Positions 32,754-44,000 of a stretch of DNA of 64,000 nucleotides are shown here, one piece after another. Source of the DNA: Trametopsis cervina (taxonomy: Eukaryota; Basidiomycota; Agaricomycetes; Polyporales; Irpicaceae); NCBI GenBank assembly GCA_022385755.1, contig MU278350.1:129965-193964 (forward strand), given 5' to 3'. A model generated the notes under the pieces. The model searched no databases. It was not told where the DNA came from and saw nothing but the letters and a program-made list of their open reading frames with translations. Both the position numbers and the translations under genes were made by a program. Within the stretch, counting starts at the first letter, position 1. Every line of letters starts with the position of its first letter.

Positions 32754-34267
32754 ATGGCAGACGAAGCTGAGACGAAGGTGTCGCCCGCTGTGGCGGGCGT
32801 TGTGGCCAAACCGTGCGTCTATCTATCGCTTTCATTGGCGGCTGCATTACTCACGTTCATTCGCTGGGTGGCATACAGCGAGAAAGTAGTCAAGGTTGAG
32901 GTGGTTCAGGCTCACGCGAACTCGAGCGACGAAGAGAACGAAGATGGCGAAACTGAGGATCCAGATGTTGATGACTCTGAGATCCTTCAGGACCTGCCTG
33001 ACGACACAGAGGTGTGCCCCATCGTCAATCATCGGAACAGACAGAGAACCTAACTAGCGATAGGAAATAGAACTGATTCACTCGAAGCTGTTCTCCATCA
33101 GCAAGCTGGGGCTTCCGCGGTTTACGAAGCTCAGGAAGCTTTGCCTGAGACAGAACTACATATCGAAGCTTGAGGCTGAAGACTTTGATCCTTTGGTGGA
33201 TTTGGAAGAGCTGGACCTCTATGATAACAGGCTGAAGAGGGTTGGGGACGCGCTCAACAATGCAAAGAATATCAGGTGTGTACAAGAGCGCTGTGCGTCG
33301 GTGGCGGACTTGGTGCTCATTGTTCATGGCGCTTGACAGCGTATTGGATCTGTCATTCAACAACATCAAGCATGTTCCTGAGTGCATAGCACATATGCAA
33401 AACTTGAAGACAGTCTACTTCGTACAGAACCGAATCGCTCACATCTCTGGATTCGAGTCTGCTTCGGTTTCGCTCAGGAGTTTGGAGCTTGGTGGGAATA
33501 AGATCAGGGTGTGCATCCAGTTGGCCACATAGTGAAGTAGTATGACTTACGGATTCTGTAGAAAATTGAAGGCTTAGACACTCTGGTCAACCTGGAGGAG
33601 CTTTGGCTAGGAAAGAACAAGATTGCAAAGCTAGAGGTGCGTGGGCTTCCAGAGGACACTTGTTGAAATTACTCACATCTTGTTCAGAACCTAGACGCGC
33701 TCAAAAAGCTCAAGATCCTGTCGATACAGTCCAATCGGATAGAGAAGCTAGAAGGGCTCGAGAATCTCGAGAACCTGACAGAGCTATATATTAGCCACAA
33801 TGGTATCAAGAAGCTTGAGGGGCTAGAGAAAAATGTACGTGCAAACAAGTGCGTACGCCAATTAGCTGACAGTCGTACAGGTTAAACTACACACCCTCGA
33901 TGTGACTAGCAACTTCATCTCCGAACTCGAGAACATCTCGCACTTGAAGGAGTTGGAGGAACTATGGGTAGATTTCCGTGCACAGGACTTCACTTATAGC
34001 CACCTTACTGATCATGCTACAGATAAGCCATAACAAAATCGCAAACCTTCAAAGTGTCGAGAAGGAACTGAAGGACATTAGTACACTTGAAACCGTCTAC
34101 TTGGAGGGCAACCCGCTACATCACATAGAAGGTGCACACTACCGAAGGAAGGTAATTCTCGCGCTGCCGCAGCTCAAGCAATTGGACGCAACGTGAGCAT
34201 CATTCCCCCCGTCAAACCTATCTCGTCTCGCTAAGCTTTCGGCCCCAGCTACATCCGAACGACGTAG
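32754..34267 (+). CDS. SDS22: Protein phosphatase 1 regulatory subunit Sds22
   Basis: About nine exons; the first is 32754-32812 and splices to 32879. After an acidic start (SSDEENEDGETEDPDVDDSE) the protein is built of 22-residue leucine-rich repeats, for example FTKLRKLCLRQNYISKLEAE, LVDLEELDLYDNRLKRVGDA, LVNLEELWLGKNKIAKLENL, LKKLKILSIQSNRIEKLEGL, LENLTELYISHNGIKKLEGL and KLHTLDVTSNFISELENISH. The LRR cap is VYLEGNPLHHIEGAHYRRKV and LPQLKQLDATYIRTT, the exact end pattern of Sds22/PPP1R7. Sds22 binds PP1 catalytic subunits (Glc7/Dis2) and guides their maturation and mitotic function. The last exon codes only the final five residues, and without it the protein would lack the usual Tyr/Phe after DAT. 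Complete and intact. Confidence 0.95.
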
Positions 34268-34800
34268 ACAAGACGCCATCTCGGGCGTTAACACCTCGCC
34301 ATGACTCTTATCTGTTCCGCCGCAGAGCACAAGAACGCTCGCTGCATCTTTGTATCTCTTCCTGGATCTCCCGTTTTACACATTGTATGTATGTTGGGGA
34401 TATGTCTGATCATCACCAGCCTACCGTCAATATGATCTCGATCGAACCGTGTACTCGGGCCTCGTCGCTCTGATGAACTTTCGGTATGTGATAATTGCGA
34501 GCTGACCCACAGTGGGTCCATGATGTAGGAGCTTGTCGCCTCTGTTTTCGAGGGACGTCAGGGTCTGACAGGCGCTTCTCCGTGATGATATTGCGCGCTT
34601 TGTAGTCTGCTCAGGTTTGCGTTACACGCGACGTAGTCGCTTCGCCTTTGTGTCGTTCCAGAAAGGTATAAGTAAATAAACAGTGATCGTCCGAGGACGT
34701 CATCTATAACTGGTTTTAAGAAGGCTCATACATTTTGGTTGGGCCCAAACGCTCTGAACCGCAGTAGGATGTGGAGGTAGATGCGACTATTGCACACTCA
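34268..34800. other. Convergent 3' region between SDS22 and the MFS gene
   Basis: About 530 bp between two convergent genes. Only short frames in both strands. No gene seen. Confidence 0.5.
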
Positions 34801-37637
34801 TCACCGAGAAGCATCTTCCCTGTTTTGCGTAACATCCCCCAGATACTCAAGGCCAGCACCTGGCACAGACTGCGACCCCGTGACCACTGCCATCTCTTTG
34901 TTATGCTCGAGATCATCGCCGGATTTATCAGTAACCTCATCACCAGCTTGTCTGCTCTTGCGGTGGAGTGAGTATTGTTTCATGAACAGGACTAAGATTA
35001 CATCGTTAATAAACAAGCTTTGAGATGGTCGAGCGAACTGGCGTACTCATAATTGTGCTGATACCCAGCAGAGGGGTGACGACGATCCAGATGAGCGCTA
35101 TACTCTTCGTGTAGGCGTGTTCTGCCGCCAGACGAAGCGACTCAGGCTATTTTCAATGGGTTCAGAATAGGAAAATGGAGGCTTCTGAGTATTTGCACAA
35201 GACTTACTTGGAGGTTTTTCAACTGTCGGATACTATCCGCCAGATTTGAACTGGAAGTGTCTATTCCTAAGTTGATATTGTTCACAGCGAGTCGGCGACG
35301 CAGCTCCTGCAGATTCACCTTAGAATTCAAGGTTAGCATGATGAGAATAATCGACTCACGCTAGACCAGATTGCTTGTCCCACAGATACGCCAATTGTTG
35401 AGCCCAGATGGCGAACTAAACCGGCCGTAGCGGTGCTGGTGGCCATATCCTTGGTAGGCATCGCCGCTTGCATAGCAAGCAGGGGAAAAAAGAACAGACC
35501 ACCTATTCCCCAACTCGCTAGCAGTGGGAAGATCACTTTTGCAGCGCTGGACCGAATGAGCTGTGACTGCCGTAAAATATCTTATGAGGACGTACGTAGA
35601 GGATGCCTCATCCAACATGATCATAAGCCCGTAACCAAGCGTCATCAATGCCTGTAGAGAGAGAGACCTGTCAGCCACCCGTCTGTCATCGCAAGCTTGT
35701 CATCTCGACTCACGTATGAAACGAACATAATCTTGCGCACATCAGCGATGCGACCCATAAACATGCCATATAGTATGGATGATACGCAGGCTGCCAACGT
35801 GTACGGCAGGATTCTAAAATACAGGCATTTGAGCATCAGGACTGTGGCAAACTGCGCGAATCGACCACTCACTGTATACCGGCATGTGTAGCAGACGCAC
35901 CCAATGTCTGATAATAAACAGGGAGATAAAACGCTCCTAAAATGGAGGTCAGCGTTCAGCACTTTGGCATATAGTAAGACTTGCCGGCAAAATACGCGAA
36001 TGCGTGAACAAAAGTAGTTATCAATATGATGGCGGTTGTCTTAGTCTGGTGGCGTACGTCGAAGTTGTTGAATAAATATTATCATATAGTGTTCTCTCGT
36101 AAAACGCACCTTGAAAAGGCGAGGAGGCATGATCGGTGAGCGTTTTGTATATATCTCCCATAGAGCTGCTAGTACTGTTATCACGCCTCCAACAGCAAGC
36201 AGCGATATTGTCACCGGTGAGCTCCCTAAAGGTTGAGATGCAGTCAAGAACCTGTACAGACAAGAAGGCGCTTACAGCTCGTTTCGCTCTGATTAAATCC
36301 CAACAGAAGGCATACTACTCCAGCAAGAATGAGTACAAGGCCCTGGAAGTCGAACTCCGACACATGTTCACGGAAGGTCTTATCGTGCTTCGATGGGTTG
36401 AGATGGAGGTTGAATATGAGTAAGATGAGAGCCACTCCACCCGTTGGCCTGTCGATTCCAACGATATGAGCTACGAAGGGGGAATAATATTCGTGGACTT
36501 ACAGGTTTATCCAAAAACACCTTCCTTAGCGAGTTAGTCTATATCGTAATGGGAAACCTGGCTTGACTCAACTACTTACCACCTCCAGGATAGATGATCA
36601 GTCAAGGTCTAGTAGCTATGATCAGCATTCAAGGTATAATGCTTCCGACTGCGACTTACTCCTCCAATTATCGGCCCTAGAATCCTGTAAATTATGAGCT
36701 AGGGACTCGGTGTACCAATCGAGAAGATACTACGTACGATGCGATGCCCCATAATGCACCTGTATAGCCTCCGAAGGCCCCTCGCCTAAAAACTGAGCAT
36801 TTGCCTGTATCAAATAAAACTGCTGAAGGCGTACTTATCGAGAGGGAGCAAGTCGCCAGACAATATATTGGTGATTTGGTATATACCTGGGGTGGCATTT
36901 GTATTACAGTGAAACCAGGGAAGAACATGAAGAATTGACCGTACCTCCGCCTCCAATACCTTGTATGGCACGGGCAACAATCAGCCACGTCATGCTCTGG
37001 GCTGCGCCACATAGCGCAGACCCCACCTACAGCCATCGGCCTTGTTTAGCCGCATAAATCACTCGGGGCTGACCACAGCTCACCAGGAACAGAACGATCA
37101 TGGGGTATAGGACGGCTTTGCGGCCAGCCAGGTCAGACACCTTTCCGTACAGTGGACTTAGAGCCGCTGTCGTTAGAAGGTATGCACTGGAGGGCCATAT
37201 CGTTATTTAGATCGTGCACAGGAATCACTCATATGCTGACCTTCCGACCCAAGAATAATTCTTGCCTCCATGAAGGTCGGAAACTATGGTCGGGAGCGCT
37301 GTAGTAACGCTGCGCAGAGTTTATGAGGTTCATTATTCAGGGAGACGACGGACGATCGGATTTACACTGTTTCATCTAGAGCAGCCTGGGGGGGTATTGT
37401 TCGCTCATGTCAGTACAGATGTTCGAGCAGTAAAAATTGACATACCAAAAATAGTGTGAGCAATATGGCGAAAAACACTACGGGTAGGTTGTTCTTTGGG
37501 AATACTTGTTCCTCCTCGTCCCTCCAAGTGTCGTTGAGTTGTTTGGTATTACATTCTTGTGCAGCCTCTTCGTGTCGTCCAACGTGTGGCGCGCTCTCGC
37601 CCTCAGGTATTGTAGACTGATGTCTTTTGAGAGACAT
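34801..37637 (-). CDS. Major facilitator transporter, DHA2 (14-helix drug:H+ antiporter) type
   Basis: A highly split gene with ten or more exons from ATG 37637 to TGA 34801. The acidic cytosolic start (PEGESAPHVGRHEEAAQECN) leads into helix 1, NLPVVFFAILLTLF. Motif C/D-like sequence is MTWLIVARAIQGIGGGG. The middle has FDFQGLVLILAGVVCLLLGF (helix 7-8 region), and later IFPLLASWGIGGLFFFPLLA with TATAGLVRHLGSTIGVSVGQ, characteristic of helix 11-12 in DHA2 proteins. The end is ALIWIVVTPLLGISTIM, spliced to LFMKQYSLHRKS and a polar tail. The family exports small toxic compounds or amino acids; the substrate cannot be read here. No secondary-metabolite genes flank it. Exon ends are approximate. 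Confidence 0.85.
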
Positions 37638-38198
37638 GAGTGACCGTGGTAGGTATAACGGCCAAACCTCGTGTCACTTGCTACCTTAAAGTTAAACTTT
37701 CGGACGGGTGCGCAGCGCGGAAACTCTGGAGCCACCACGACCAGTTTTGTAGGCCATCCGGTGGTTCAGGGTGTTTAATACTCTGCAATTCGTCAAGCAC
37801 ACAATCAAAAATTAGTTACCGCCAAGATAATTTGAGCCGCAGTAATACTGCAGCCATATGCTCCGCAGCCATTTCGATTGCGAGTTCGTTCCGGGTTATG
37901 AGCAGTGAGCGCTAGTAGCGCCTCAAGGTGTCGGGTTTCTTAAACAGGAAACCCGCCGTCCTTCGTTTAATCACCCTACCAGCAATCCAACCAGTCAGCC
38001 TCTCAGACCCAAAATGAGTAGCGAAGTGAAACCGAAGGCTTCTCATTCTCTGCTTTACGTCCTTTTGATATCTTCCAGCCAACAAGGAGGTTGACCTCCA
38101 AGTCACAACATCGCGAACTCCAAAGGTTTGCCGCCACTCGAACTCGACGCCGCTTGCTCTCTTGACTTTACTAGACTGCTTTTGTCTCTCTAATAACA
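37638..38198. other. Divergent promoter between the MFS and PRM10-type genes
   Basis: About 560 bp shared by two divergent genes. No coding frame. The right end is the 5' UTR leading to ATG 38199. Confidence 0.5.
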
Positions 38199-40525
38199 AT
38201 GCCCTACACCGATGCACCTGAGCGGCCCTCGCGTCGCTCTACCGGTTCCCAGCGATCCAGTGCGTCAGCAGCCACGAGACGGTCTTCTCGCGTACGGTTT
38301 GCTCTTGAAGAGTCAGAAGATCTCGAGTCTACAAGGCAGCAGGAAAATGCACCAACGAGAACAGCCGCAAATCAGGAGAAATTATATGAACGTCCCCAGT
38401 TCCATCACGATGATGAACAGTACTCTTTCTCCTCTTATCGTCATCCTGAAGATATTCCCCGGCCCCAGAACGCGCACACAGTCAATGGAGATGCTTCACC
38501 TAGTATCCCTTTGCCGTTCATCAATATGAATAACGCTGGCGACGCTGAAAGCGGTCGGCAGAGACAAGAAGAGAACCTTTCCGAAGAACTTGCCCAAACT
38601 AGTGGGCCGCTTTCCCACTTCGTTGGGAATGATGCGGACAACGACTGGGATAACTTGGACGAGCAACAACCTCAAGAAGGCGATGACGATTTCGAGCAAG
38701 GGGATGACCTGTACGACCAAGTGATAGACGAGGATGACCCTCGTATTACCCATGAACACAAGGAATACCTCGAAGATTACGAAGACCTTGAAGCAATGAT
38801 GCGCAGGCAGATGAATTACAAGGAACGCCGCAAGGTAGCCCGGGCTGTCAAGATTCAGTATAATGTCTCCTGTAAGCTAACTTCTTATTGAACGCGTATT
38901 TCTTACTCATCGTTCTCCTCCACCGTAGCTATCGTCAATCGCGAGAAGTTCTTGATCAAGCTTGGTAGAGCTTTGATGACATTTGGCGCGCCTTCGCACC
39001 GTATTGAGTCTCAGCTACTTTCAGCTGCCCGCATCCTGGAACTCAAGGCTGAATTTATTCACGTCCCCGGCCTTATCATGTGCTCTTTTTTAAGCGAAGA
39101 TGAGAAGTCGTCGGAAACGCACTTCATTCGGTGCCATGGACGAATGGCACTGGGTAGACTCCACGAAGTCCATCAAATCTATCGCGGGGTAGTTCACGAC
39201 GAACTCAGCGCGAAGAGGGCCAGCCAGCGACTTGATGCTCTGCTGGAGGCAAGACCTATTTATGGCTCGGTCATTCAGTGTACCCTGTCCTTCTGGATTG
39301 CAACCTTGATTTGTCCTCTTGCCTTCGGTGGGTCCCTCGTGGACATGTGGGTGGCTGGGGCCTTCGCAGTGTTCTTGGCTATTATGCGTACCGGAGTCAT
39401 TGCGAAAGCGAAATCCTGGTATGCGCACGTCTTCGAGTGAGTATTCCTTTGTCTGCTCGTGTCAAGTGAAATACGGGCTAACTCGAGTAACGCAGAGTTT
39501 GCGTCGTCATGGTCATTTCCTTCGCCTCACGTGCTCTAAGCAGCATAAAGGGCGAAGTATTTTGCTACAACGCTATCGCCTCGGCGAGTATCGTCTCAAT
39601 TCTTCCAGGATTTCTCATCCGTGAGTGCAGAATCATCCTAGTAATTGGAACGTATTATTGATTTCAAGAACAGTGAGTGGATCGTTGGAGCTTGCATCGA
39701 AGAACATCGCCTGCGGCAGTATCAAGATGATGTATGCTTTGATCTACACTTTCTTCCTCGGCTTCGGTCTTCAGATCGGCAACGACCTCTACCTCGTCAT
39801 AGACCATTCGGCACGTAGAAACCTGGATGACCTTGCTGCTCGCGTCTATACCGAGCTGTCAGTTGTAGGGGGCTTTGTCCCTGACAACGGCACACTTTCT
39901 TTCCTCAACGGCGGACAGCCTCTCAACGGGACCTTCACTTTCTTCGAACTAGCTGATCCATTCCAACGCGAACACATCGTCATTGGTTGCCCCCGACAAC
40001 CCGGAAACCCGTGGTATCTTCAGCCTTTCCCTTGGTGGACGCAGTTCATCATTGTTCCCATTTTCTCTCTTTTCTCTTCTCTCATGAACCTTCAGCCTAT
40101 CTGGACCTCGGACATGCTCGTCATGATCGTCATTTCGTGTATTTCATACACAGCCAACAAGGTGGCGAATCATTTCATCCCCAACCGCTCCGACTTCGTC
40201 TCTTTCATTGGAGCCTTCTCAGTCGGTATTCTTGGAAACCTATACTCAAGAAGAATGAATGGAACAGCCTTCACGGTGATGGTTACAGGTGTTCTCTTCC
40301 TGGTTCCGGTGAGTGTAGCTCCTCACTTGATCTTCCATGTCACTGACTTTTACCTCTTAGTCTGGCTTATCTGCTGTTGGTGGTATTACTGCTCAGGGAA
40401 GTGGAATAGACATTGGAGGCGCGATGATTGCTGTGGTCATCGGTGTCACTACCGGATTATTCGTTAGCCAAGCAGTCGTGTATGCCTTCGGTACACGAAA
40501 GAATGCCGCCGTCTTTTCGTTCTAA
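38199..40525 (+). CDS. PRM10: Prm10-like membrane protein (DUF1212/ThrE family)
   Basis: Five exons. The first 220 residues are polar and acidic (SGPLSHFVGNDADNDWDNLD, FEQGDDLYDQVIDEDDPRIT). The membrane part begins with FLIKLGRALMTFGAPSHRIE and LELKAEFIHVPGLIMCSFLS: the conserved DUF1212 motif, whose Gly-Ala-x-x-His-Arg is typical of ThrE transporters. About ten helices follow, for example YGSVIQCTLSFWIATLICPL, LASKNIACGSIKMMYALIYT and TSDMLVMIVISCISYTANKV, then FVSFIGAFSVGILGNLYSRR. The end is SAVGGITAQGSGIDIGGAMI and a final helix. Yeast Prm10 is pheromone-regulated; the bacterial relative ThrE exports threonine and serine. The fungal substrate is not established. A large luminal insert (residues about 500-560) contains GGQPLNGTFTFFEL and likely N-glycosylation sites. 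Confidence 0.9.
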
Positions 40526-41058
40526 AGAGTAGCATATTTCGAACAATAAATTGCATTGTTGCCCACCAGCTCACGAGGGCAGCTGTACATATGGGTTTTA
40601 GCCTCATTATACCCATTCCACGATGTTTGACGCGAGGCAGGTGTTTCGGTCCGATGGGAATCGGTGAAGTAATGTTGTAAGCTCCTCCTCGTCGAGATAC
40701 GTTATCACGCAGTGGTGGCATCCTTGTTCATCCCTCCCAGTACCTTCTTCAACCTCTGCTGGTCGCCGTCTTCATTTGCAGCGAAATTAAGGGCGACACA
40801 CGACCCGGCCGAAGCTGGCAAAGTTAATTTGCGTTGATCGCCGATCACGTGCTCGCGCATCCCTTAACTCTTACAACGCGCCCGGATCTCTTTCTTTCGT
40901 TTTCTGTCTCGTCGGCCTCAGAAGGGCCTACAACGTCGACACCCGGTTTGTGTTCGCGTCGTGTCGTGTCGCCTCTACTGCAAACTCACCGACTCTTCAC
41001 ACAGCGCACCCCTTCACACTCTCGCGTGCGCACATCACATCACATTAGCCCATTCGTC
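40526..41058. other. Intergenic promoter of the acidic repeat protein
   Basis: About 530 bp with C/T-rich sequence just before ATG 41059, typical of a strong fungal promoter and 5' UTR. No gene seen. Confidence 0.5.
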
Positions 41059-44000
41059 ATGTCTGCTGTCGCAGGTGACGAACATCACGACGAGCTCGCG
41101 AACGGTATCAAGCAAGAATCCGAGACTCAGCAACATCATGAACCCGCCACAGAAGCTGCTGTCGCCAGCAAAGACGCAACGCAACCCATTATAGACGCAG
41201 ATGAATCCCCTCTTGTCGCCGCCCCGCTGACAACGAGCGGGTTCACGGAAGCTACAGCTGCCATCATCGTGGAAGATACCCACAAGGAAGAGACTACGCA
41301 CACTAATGGACATACTATTACTACAGAGGTGCGTACAGCTTGCTGTCTATCGCGGTCTGAGGCTCATCGTCGCGTCTTTAGGACGTGTCATCCGACGCTG
41401 CGGAGAAAGTGTCAGACGACAAAGACATTGTAAATGGAGATGATGTGGTTGAGCCCGCCCAAAAGCCTACCGAGGAGAATATCGTGGGGACAGAGGAACT
41501 TAATGAACCAGCTGGTGCAGAAGCTGCAGAGACAGAGGCTGCTACTGCTTCAAGCGTCGAAGAGACTGCCACTGCTCCTTCGGAAGAGCCCATCGCTGCC
41601 GCCACTGAGCCCGAGGCAGACGTGCGTGTCAATATCTCTCCCAGATAAGGCATGGAACATTGACGCTGTCATGAACAGAACGTAGCTCAAGACCCAGAGA
41701 TTGATACTGCAGTGCAACCAACACCTACAGAAGTGGCTGCAGACGTCGAAGAAACTCCCGCGGCGGAGCCACAGGAGGCTAAGCAGGATATCGATGAAGC
41801 GACCGCCGCTGAACCGATTGTTGAGTCTTCTGAGGCAGTCGCCGACACTGCGGAGGCCCCTTCGGAGATCCAAGAAGCAGCAACTGAAACCCCTATTGCT
41901 ACCGCCGAGGAAGCTTTAGGTCTCAGCGCTGAGCCGGAGGCTGCACCCGAAGAGCCATCAGCTGTTGAAGTATCCGAACCTGTTGTACCTGCGGAATCAC
42001 CCGCCACGGCTGAAGAAACAAATGGACACGCGGATGTTCAGGAGGCGAAGCCTGAGGAGGAATCAGCGGCTGAGCCAGCGGCCGCAGAACCTGTGCCAGA
42101 GGCGGAGCCTGCTTCTGCGGAAGACGCCACAACTGCTGTGGAAGAACTTGAGGCACAGACCGCCTCCCATGAAGAAATCGAGATTCCAGCTGCTCATGCT
42201 GAGGTCGAGGCTACGTCAGATGAACCTGTAGCAGAGAAGGCTGAACCCGCTGCAGACGCACCGGTTGAAACTGAGCTTGCTGTCCCTGTAGTGGAAGAGG
42301 CCGAGCCTGAGCCTGAGCAAGAACCAGTGGCTGATGCTGCTCCGGAAGAAGTGGCGCCTGTGGAAGAGCCCGTTGCTGTAGAAGCACCACCTGCGGAAGA
42401 GCAACCTGTTCAGGAAGCGGAATCTGTAGAGGAGACGTCATTGGGAGAAGTGGAGCCTACGAAGGTTGAAGAGACTGAGGAGACGGCAGCAGCCGAGCCG
42501 AAGTCTGAAGAGCTCGTAGCGGAGGAGCCTGCAGTGGAAGAGCCAAAGGAAGAAACAAAGACTGAGGAGCCTGAAGCGGAAGAGCCGAAGGCTGAGGAGC
42601 CTACAGTGGAAGAGACGAAAGTCGAGGAGACCCCAGCTGAAGAGCCATTGGCCGAGACAGCTAAAGAAGAACCTGTAGTCCCAGTCGAGGAGCCAATCGT
42701 AGCCGCAGTCGCTCAGGAGGAAGAACAGCCAGCCGTTGATGAAGTAGCGCAACCTACCACGGAGGAAAGTGCTGTCGCAGAAGAGAGCGAACCTGTCGAG
42801 GTCCCCGTTTTGGCCGAAGATGCGCAAGAGCCGCAGCCGGCGACCTCTGAAACTGCCGATATCGAACCACCAACTGAGCAAGACGGACTCGTCGATGAAG
42901 CGGCTCCGCCCAATGACATGGACGATATTTCACAACTCGTTTTGCTCACGTCCTCTGGCGAAACTTGTGTCGTCGAATCGGACGGCGAAGCTGAAGCTGC
43001 TGTCGCCCCAACTGTCGAGGAGAAGGAAGCTGCGGAGGAAGTCGAGGTACCTGCTTCCAGTGTAGAGGAAGTGAAGGTCGAAGACACGAAACCGGCTGAG
43101 ACCGAGGAGGCTGAAGCTAAGGTTGAGGAATCTGAAGTTAAACCTGAGGAGCCCGAAGCTAAAGCTGAGGAAGCTGAAGTCGAAGCTGAAGCGCCTGAAG
43201 CTAAGGCTGAGGAAGCTGAAGTCAAAGTTGAAGAGCCTGAAGTCAAAGCTGATGAGTTTGAAGTCCACGTCGAGGAGCCCGCAGCTCAAGTCGAAGAAGT
43301 AGCAATTGCGGAACCTGAAGCTCCCGCTGAAGTTGTCGAGGCTGAGACAGAAGCTGAAGCGCCCGCCCAAAACGAGGACGCAGTAGCAGCAGAGGAGCCC
43401 GCTGAGGCAGAGGCTGAGACCGTACAGGTACGTGAGAGGACTGCGAGTTCTTGAACGGTGGCTTAACACCTCAATCATAGGACGAACCGGCAGCCGCCGA
43501 GCCCGTACCAGTCGAAGAACCTGCTGCTGCCATCGCAGAGCCAACCGAGGCTGCTCATGCAACCGACGTGTCTGAGCCCACTGAACCCGCATCTGCAGAG
43601 CCAGCGCAAGAGGACGAAGTCAAAGAAGATGAAGTCAAAGACGAAGCTGAAATTTTACAGCCCGCATCAGCAGAGGTAAAATCACGACCTCGTGTAACTC
43701 GCGTGCTCATACTTACATACTGCATGGGGATTCGCAGGCATCCGAGGAACATGAGGCGGAGGTGGAAGCGCCCGTTGTTGCGGCTGCTGTCGTTGAGGCG
43801 TCCGACGTTGTGGCGGAAACGGAAGCAGTTGAGGTCGATGTTACCCCGGAGGCGCCTGCAACTGAGGATACGCCTGAAGCTCTTGATGCAGAGACGCCTG
43901 CTATTTCGGTCACGCCTTCGAATGAGGAAGAGCCCAAGGTTGAAAACGTCGATGCGCCTGAGCGTCCCAAGTCGCCGTGGACGCCGTCGTACAGCGTCAT